Shown here: positions 48,834 through 52,905 of the stretch, in pieces | How the letters are laid out: each line of letters begins with the position of its first letter | How positions within the stretch are numbered: the stretch's first letter is position 1 | Assembly: GCA_034421575.1 (NCBI GenBank) | Contig: DAOUKG010000014.1 | Span: forward strand, 1 to 52,905 | DNA length: 52,905 bases | Reading direction: 5' to 3' | DNA from: VXLM01 sp034421575 | GTDB taxonomy: Bacteria; Chloroflexota; Dehalococcoidia; Lucifugimonadales; VXLM01 | Program-made: the position numbers and the translations under genes | The notes under the pieces: model-generated | The model's database searches: none | Seen by the model: only the letters and a program-made list of their open reading frames with translations | What the model was told of the DNA's origin: nothing

Positions 48834-49511
48834 ATGACCAGTCTCAAGAACGCTCCGAGGGGCAGAGTACTCGAGGTGATTGCCAAGTACGGCAAGTGCA
48901 TGGAGCTCATATCCATGGATCCCAACTTCCACGAGATCACTATCGGGCTGTACGTCAAGGACGGGGTCGGCACCGTGTGGACGTTCAGCGGGAAACCCGG
49001 CGTCGAAAAGCGCGTCGAGGAGATTCGCGAGCAATTGGTGGAAATGGGAGGGATGGTCCCCGTAGAGGGCACTCATAACCAGGCCACGTTTCCCGACGGC
49101 GAGATGTACGACCGACCGCTGCGGTTTCTGCTTCGGCAGGCGGTGGAGAAGCCTTACGGCACGCGACACCCGGAAGGACGCATTGAGATCAAGGACCTCC
49201 GCTCTCCCCTGCAGGTGATCGTGACCCCGGAAGAGATCGACGGACGTTGGATATACCGTATCTCCACCGAGGGTGAGTACAAGAACCCGACTGTGCGCGT
49301 CAGGGCTGTCACCCAGGGATTCGTCCGGTATGGGGAAATGGAGAAGGTCGACGTTGACGCCGTGACCTTTCCACACGGAGGTAGAAGGGACGAGCTCATC
49401 CGGCTCGTCCTCCCCTACGCCCGCAACATCACCGGCACGGCAGACCTGCTCGAAGCCGAAGCCCTCCGCGGCCAGATGACAACGGGCACGTTGGGGTTCG
49501 CTCAGACGTAG
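48834..49511 (+). CDS. conserved hypothetical protein
   Basis: A 225-residue soluble protein that I do not recognise. It opens TSLKNAPRGRVLEVIAKYGK and includes YVKDGVGTVWTFSGKPGVEK and a long charged middle. It follows the homocysteine methyltransferase gene by 30 bp with GAGGAG before the ATG, so it probably belongs to the same operon. No motif indicates an activity. Confidence 0.65.
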   Translation: MTSLKNAPRGRVLEVIAKYGKCMELISMDPNFHEITIGLYVKDGVGTVWTFSGKPGVEKRVEEIREQLVEMGGMVPVEGTHNQATFPDGEMYDRPLRFLLRQAVEKPYGTRHPEGRIEIKDLRSPLQVIVTPEEIDGRWIYRISTEGEYKNPTVRVRAVTQGFVRYGEMEKVDVDAVTFPHGGRRDELIRLVLPYARNITGTADLLEAEALRGQMTTGTLGFAQT

Positions 49512-49524
49512 GGAGGGGAAGATC

Positions 49525-49707
49525 ATGAACACAGGTGCAACCTTCGCCATAGAGACCGAGAGAGAAGTCGACGGTCGTTGGATCGCCGATGTCATCGAGA
49601 TACCAGGCGCAGTGGCCTACGGCCCGACCCCGGAGCAAGCCATTGCAAAGGCTCAAGCTATCGCCCTGCGTGTCCTTGCAGAGCGTCTCGAACACGGGGA
49701 AGGGTGA
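49525..49707 (+). CDS. HicB-like protein without HicA partner
   Basis: A 60-residue protein: TFAIETEREVDGRWIADVIE, IPGAVAYGPTPEQAIAKAQA and a short helix match the HicB/UPF0150 partial RNase H fold. No HicA toxin lies beside it and no DNA-binding extension is present. It is followed after 4 bp by the DUF4268-like gene. It may be an orphan antitoxin or serve the next gene. Confidence 0.72.
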   Translation: MNTGATFAIETEREVDGRWIADVIEIPGAVAYGPTPEQAIAKAQAIALRVLAERLEHGEG

Positions 49708-49711
49708 CGAA

Positions 49712-50647
49712 GTGGTAGATCTGGCGAAAATCGAAAAGGTCGATCTCCGCGAAGCCTGGTCGAACGAAGCCGCCGATTTCACGCCGTGGCTTGAAAAGAA
49801 CATGGACCAGCTGGGTGCGGCATTGGGGATGGATTTTGAAGTCCAAGAACGTGAGGCATCCGTCGGAACGTTCTCGCTCGATCTGCTGGCCCACGACGGC
49901 AATGGCCGTCCCGTAATTATCGAGAACCAGCTAGAGGCTACGGATCATTCTCACCTCGGCCAGCTACTCACGTACGCGGCCGGGTTTGATGCAAGCGTGA
50001 TCGTCTGGATTACCAAAGAATTCCGTGACGAACATCGGGCCGCTCTAGAATTCCTCAACGGGCGTACGGGCGAAGACACCGATTTCTTCGGTGTGGCTGT
50101 CGAAGTATGGAAGATCGATGATTCCCGTCCCGCCGTCAATTTCGATCTTGTGGTGACTCCGAACGATTGGCGAAAGCAGGCTCGACGAGACTCTGTTCCA
50201 TCGGAACTAGGTGAGAAATACCGTGAATTCTTCCAACCCCTTATGGATACTCTGAGAGAGGACTACCAGTTCACAAACGCCAAGAAAGCGCCAACTGACA
50301 CCTTCTATGAATTCTCATCTGGGTTTACCGGTGTTCGCTACAGCGTTTCAATTACTCAAAAGGGACCGGCAAGAACGTATCTCTACATCGACAACGGCAA
50401 TAGAGATTGGAATAAGCAGCTATTCGACCATTTGATGGAGCGTAGAGAGGCTATCGAAGCAGATCTCATTGAACCACTCGACTGGAGGCGTTTGGACAAC
50501 CACAGGGCGTGTCGCATATTGACCGGACGACATGGTTCGATTAACGACGAAGAGGAAACGCTGGAAGAAACCCGCAAGTGGATGGTTGAACGGCTCCTCG
50601 CCTTCAAGCGGGTATTTGGGCCGATACTATCTGAGGTAGTGGGATAG
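49712..50647 (+). CDS. DUF4268-like protein with PD-(D/E)XK nuclease-type fold
   Basis: A 311-residue protein from the GTG at 49712, just after the HicB-like stop; an upstream extension overlaps that gene and is rejected. The segment TFSLDLLAHDGNGRPVIIEN near residue 55 has the Asp...Glu-x-Asn layout of PD-(D/E)XK-like nucleases (EXK appears as ENQ), followed by GQLLTYAAGFDASVIVWITK. The C-terminal half (about 180-305) fits DUF4268. Such proteins occur in restriction and defence settings. Nuclease activity is uncertain because the usual Lys is replaced by Gln. Confidence 0.75.
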   Translation: MVDLAKIEKVDLREAWSNEAADFTPWLEKNMDQLGAALGMDFEVQEREASVGTFSLDLLAHDGNGRPVIIENQLEATDHSHLGQLLTYAAGFDASVIVWITKEFRDEHRAALEFLNGRTGEDTDFFGVAVEVWKIDDSRPAVNFDLVVTPNDWRKQARRDSVPSELGEKYREFFQPLMDTLREDYQFTNAKKAPTDTFYEFSSGFTGVRYSVSITQKGPARTYLYIDNGNRDWNKQLFDHLMERREAIEADLIEPLDWRRLDNHRACRILTGRHGSINDEEETLEETRKWMVERLLAFKRVFGPILSEVVG

Positions 50648-50666
50648 GGAACAAGGGAGGCGCGCC

Positions 50667-51131
50667 ATGCAGCAGACGAGTGAGACTGGGGCAAGAGTAG
50701 TCGTGATCAAGCCAGGGGACCCCATCCCTCCGCTTATCGAGCTCGACGAGGTGTCCAGGGAGGGCCCCGTCTTCGAGGGAACGGACGTGCCTGTGCAGTA
50801 CATGTTTGCGTATCTGGACAGAGCGCATAATCTGCACGCTTTCTTGGACGACTTCCCGGAGGTAAGCATGGAACAGGCGGTGAAGGCGATCAGGGAGAGC
50901 ATCACCGCAAACAGCGTCATTCACAGCGACAGGGACTACGTGAGCGGCACACCCGTCTTCAAGGGAACGCGCGTGCCGGTTGATACGCTGTTCGACTTTC
51001 TGGCAGCCGGCGACAATCTTGACGACTTCCTTGATGGCTTCCCCACTGTAAGCCGTGAACAGGCGATCGAAGCTCTCAACCTTGCGAGGCACGTCTTGGA
51101 AAGCATCGCATATGAAGCTGCTCATAGATGA
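50667..51131 (+). CDS. double DUF433 protein, putative antitoxin
   Basis: A 154-residue protein with two consecutive DUF433 domains: VSREGPVFEGTDVPVQYMFA to FPEVSMEQAVKAI (about 28-80), and YVSGTPVFKGTRVPVDTLFD to FPTVSREQAIEAL (about 92-140). DUF433 is a small winged-helix-like domain (VapB45-type antitoxin). The tandem form with a 20-bp overlap onto a DUF5615 gene points to a toxin-antitoxin pair. Confidence 0.83.
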   Translation: MQQTSETGARVVVIKPGDPIPPLIELDEVSREGPVFEGTDVPVQYMFAYLDRAHNLHAFLDDFPEVSMEQAVKAIRESITANSVIHSDRDYVSGTPVFKGTRVPVDTLFDFLAAGDNLDDFLDGFPTVSREQAIEALNLARHVLESIAYEAAHR

Positions 51132-51447
51132 ATCTCTAGACGTTCGGCTTAGGCATCAGTTCCCTGAACATGACACACGGACAGTTGAATACATGGGATG
51201 GAAGAGCATTGGAAATGGTGAACTTCTAGCGTTAGCGCGGCAGGAGTTTGACGCTTTCATCACACGTGACCAAAAAATACCAGACCAACAGAACATTACA
51301 CCGGAGGAAATTCCAATCATAGTGCTTCATGCTCGCTCAAATCGCATGAGCGATTTAGAACTATTGGTGCCCCAGATTCTTGAAGCGCTGCAAAGCATAA
51401 AGCGTGGGCAGGTTATCCGCATTCCGCACCTGCCCAAAAGGGACTGA
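51112..51447 (+). CDS. DUF5615 PIN-like protein, putative toxin
   Basis: A 111-residue protein starting at ATG inside the end of the DUF433 gene. MKLLIDESLDVRLRHQFPEH, YMGWKSIGNGELLALARQEF and FDAFITRDQKI match the PIN-like DUF5615 family with conserved Asp residues (LLIDE, ITRDQ). The overlap with a DUF433 gene is the standard layout of this pair. A ribonuclease toxin is likely from context. Confidence 0.85.
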   Translation: MKLLIDESLDVRLRHQFPEHDTRTVEYMGWKSIGNGELLALARQEFDAFITRDQKIPDQQNITPEEIPIIVLHARSNRMSDLELLVPQILEALQSIKRGQVIRIPHLPKRD

Positions 51448-51463
51448 AGAAAGGAGACAGATC

Positions 51464-52525
51464 ATGCCACTCCAAGAGACGATGACCCCCAGAGAGCGGG
51501 TGCTAAACGCGCTCGCGGGCAAGCCGGTGGACCGGACGCCCGTGTCGAATCCCACGAACGTGGCGACCGTCGAGCTCATGGACATGGTCGACGCGCCGTT
51601 CCCAGACGCGAACCGCGATCCGGAGATGAACGCGCGGCTCGCCGCGACGGGCTACACCGAGCTCGGTTATGACTCGATCATGCCCTACTTCTCCATCATC
51701 CAAGAGTCGTCGGCGCTCGGCTGCGAGATGCAGTGGGAGGAGAAGGACAACTGGCCGACGGTGCGGATGGCAAATCCGATCTGGGATGGACCGGACGACG
51801 TACACATCCCAAGCGGCTTCCTGGAACACAAGGACAACGTCGCCATCACCCGCTCTCTCTCCATCCTGAAGCAGGAGTTCGGAGACGAGGTGGCCATAAT
51901 CGGCAAGACGATGGGGCCATGGACGCTGGCCTACCACGTCTTTGGCGTGGAGAAGTTCCTGCTCATGTCAATCGACGACCCCGACATGACGCTGGAGACG
52001 CTCCACAAGCTCAAGGAGATATCCGTACTCTTCGGTCAGGCGCAGATCGACGCCGGGGCAGACGCTCTCACCTTCCCCGACCACGCGACCGGCGACCTTG
52101 TGAGCGGCGCCTACTACGACCGGTTCCTGCTGGAGATTCACCAGGAGATGGCCGAGCGGCTACAGGTGCCGCTTATCCTCCACATCTGTGGCAGAACCGT
52201 TGACCGCATGGAAGGCATCGCCAAGAGCAACATGGCCGCCTTCCACTTTGACTCGAAGAACGATCCGCAGGAGTCTATGGACCTCGTCAATGGCGGAATC
52301 CGGCTCGTCGGGAACATCAACAATCCCGTCACGCTGTACTCGAAGGGGCCGGAGGAGGTCCGCGCCGAGGTCTATCGCGCCCTCAACGCAGGGGTGGAAC
52401 TGATCTCCCCTGAGTGTGCCATTCCCCTAGCCACCAAGCTCGAGAACCTCCTCGAGATACCCCAGGCCGTCAAGGACTGGCACGAGGAACACGACGACGA
52501 AAACGGCAACGGTGTGTCGTCGTAG
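51464..52525 (+). CDS. uroporphyrinogen decarboxylase/MtaA-CmuA family methyltransferase
   Basis: A 353-residue TIM-barrel protein, ATG at 51464 after a GGAGACAG site. TPRERVLNALAGKPVDRTPV is the typical start; DALTFPDHATGDLVSGAYYD lines the barrel; LILHICGRTVDRM (His, Cys) and VELISPECAIPLAT (Cys) are the zinc ligands of the methylcobalamin:coenzyme M methyltransferase-like branch rather than true UroD. It probably moves methyl groups to or from a corrinoid or thiol. The corrinoid partner is not in the window. Confidence 0.87.
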   Translation: MPLQETMTPRERVLNALAGKPVDRTPVSNPTNVATVELMDMVDAPFPDANRDPEMNARLAATGYTELGYDSIMPYFSIIQESSALGCEMQWEEKDNWPTVRMANPIWDGPDDVHIPSGFLEHKDNVAITRSLSILKQEFGDEVAIIGKTMGPWTLAYHVFGVEKFLLMSIDDPDMTLETLHKLKEISVLFGQAQIDAGADALTFPDHATGDLVSGAYYDRFLLEIHQEMAERLQVPLILHICGRTVDRMEGIAKSNMAAFHFDSKNDPQESMDLVNGGIRLVGNINNPVTLYSKGPEEVRAEVYRALNAGVELISPECAIPLATKLENLLEIPQAVKDWHEEHDDENGNGVSS

Positions 52526-52905
52526 CCCGCGAATAGCCGAGTTGGGCCGGAAAACCGAACATGCTTGTTTTCGTAAAGGCGAATAACCGATAATAAGCGC
52601 CGTGGCTCTTTTCGCTTCCGCTAATAAGGACCAGTGGGGCAGCAGCCTCTGACGAAAACGCCAGCCTCATGGGCGTCTTGTGTAAGATTTTGTTTTCGCA
52701 AAGACATGTAAACGATAATAAAGGCCGCGGCTCTTTTCTATACTTTGTACATTCAGGCTGCGTAGGTCAGCGATTCTATGAAGCGGTCAACTATGGGGCG
52801 AGGGAGTTTTCGGATGTTGGGTTGAGCAGGCGATATGCCGAAAACGTCTGAGGTTGACCACAGGTGATGGCGGACCAGAGCGATAGCATCGGAGAAGGTG
52901 GGCAG
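52526..52905. repeat. right-edge gap with an imperfect 49-bp direct repeat
   Basis: An AT-richer element starting TTGTTTTCG and ending GGCTCTTTTC with CGATAATAA inside occurs at 52565-52613 and again at 52690-52738, 125 bp apart. No gene is supported up to the window end. Confidence 0.65.

Overview
The window looks like a chromosomal stretch of a moderately GC-rich, free-living or host-associated bacterium, most likely Chloroflexota (Dehalococcoidia/SAR202-like). This is inferred from gene content: paralogous glycosidase-like propeller proteins beside family 5 ABC importers, MtaA/CmuA-type and RraA-like proteins, and many short dispersed palindromic repeats in the intergenic gaps. No 16S or other phylogenetic marker is present, so the assignment is tentative.

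Layout. (1) 1-8242: a glycosidase-like beta-propeller protein followed by a complete oligopeptide/oligosaccharide-type ABC importer (lipoprotein, two permeases, two ATPases). (2) 8.6-21.1 kb: a visibly more GC-rich island beginning beside a truncated phage-type integrase. It encodes a one-piece sensor kinase/response regulator/DNA-binding protein, the full three-gene NHLM peptide export machinery (HlyD-like protein, C39 peptidase-ABC transporter, second ABC protein), an unrecognised 365-residue protein, five tandem NHLP-type (nitrile hydratase-like leader) RiPP precursors with very short aromatic cores, and a SAM methyltransferase. (3) 22.1-31.3 kb: an orphan permease pair, three more glycosidase-like paralogs, a VapBC-type toxin-antitoxin pair and an SDR dehydrogenase. 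(4) 31.5-39.9 kb: quinone oxidoreductase, tRNA-Cys and tRNA-Leu, acetyltransferases (one fused to a cytidylate kinase-like domain), a monooxygenase-like protein, a class IV aminotransferase, a squalene/phytoene synthase and a PPOX-like gene interrupted by an in-frame TGA. (5) 40.3-52.9 kb: a second family 5 lipoprotein, hydrolase, RraA-like, RidA-like, Lrp ligand-domain, PlsY-like, homocysteine methyltransferase-like, toxin-antitoxin-like genes and a MtaA/UroD-family methyltransferase.

The most interesting object is the RiPP island. The five precursors share an almost identical leader of about 77 residues but end in unrelated cores of 6-10 residues (for example HHTGLWG, IAMIIW, VFIWGYV). Four keep a Gly-Gly cut site suited to the C39 peptidase; one has Glu-Ala there, and one copy has a 1-nt frameshift in the leader. 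No lanthionine synthetase, YcaO, radical SAM or other standard maturase is present, leaving only the methyltransferase and the unknown 365-residue protein as candidates. The two divergent intergenic regions of the island carry the same roughly 90-bp bidirectional control element. It has an identical TTGTGA-N17-CATAAT promoter on one side and helically phased TCAC direct repeats (spacings 10, 22 and 11) on the other. The repeats suit an OmpR/PhoB-type protein, and the island's own kinase fusion carries such a domain. The parts suggest a self-regulated system for making and exporting short peptides, possibly signals rather than classical bacteriocins; that role is inference.
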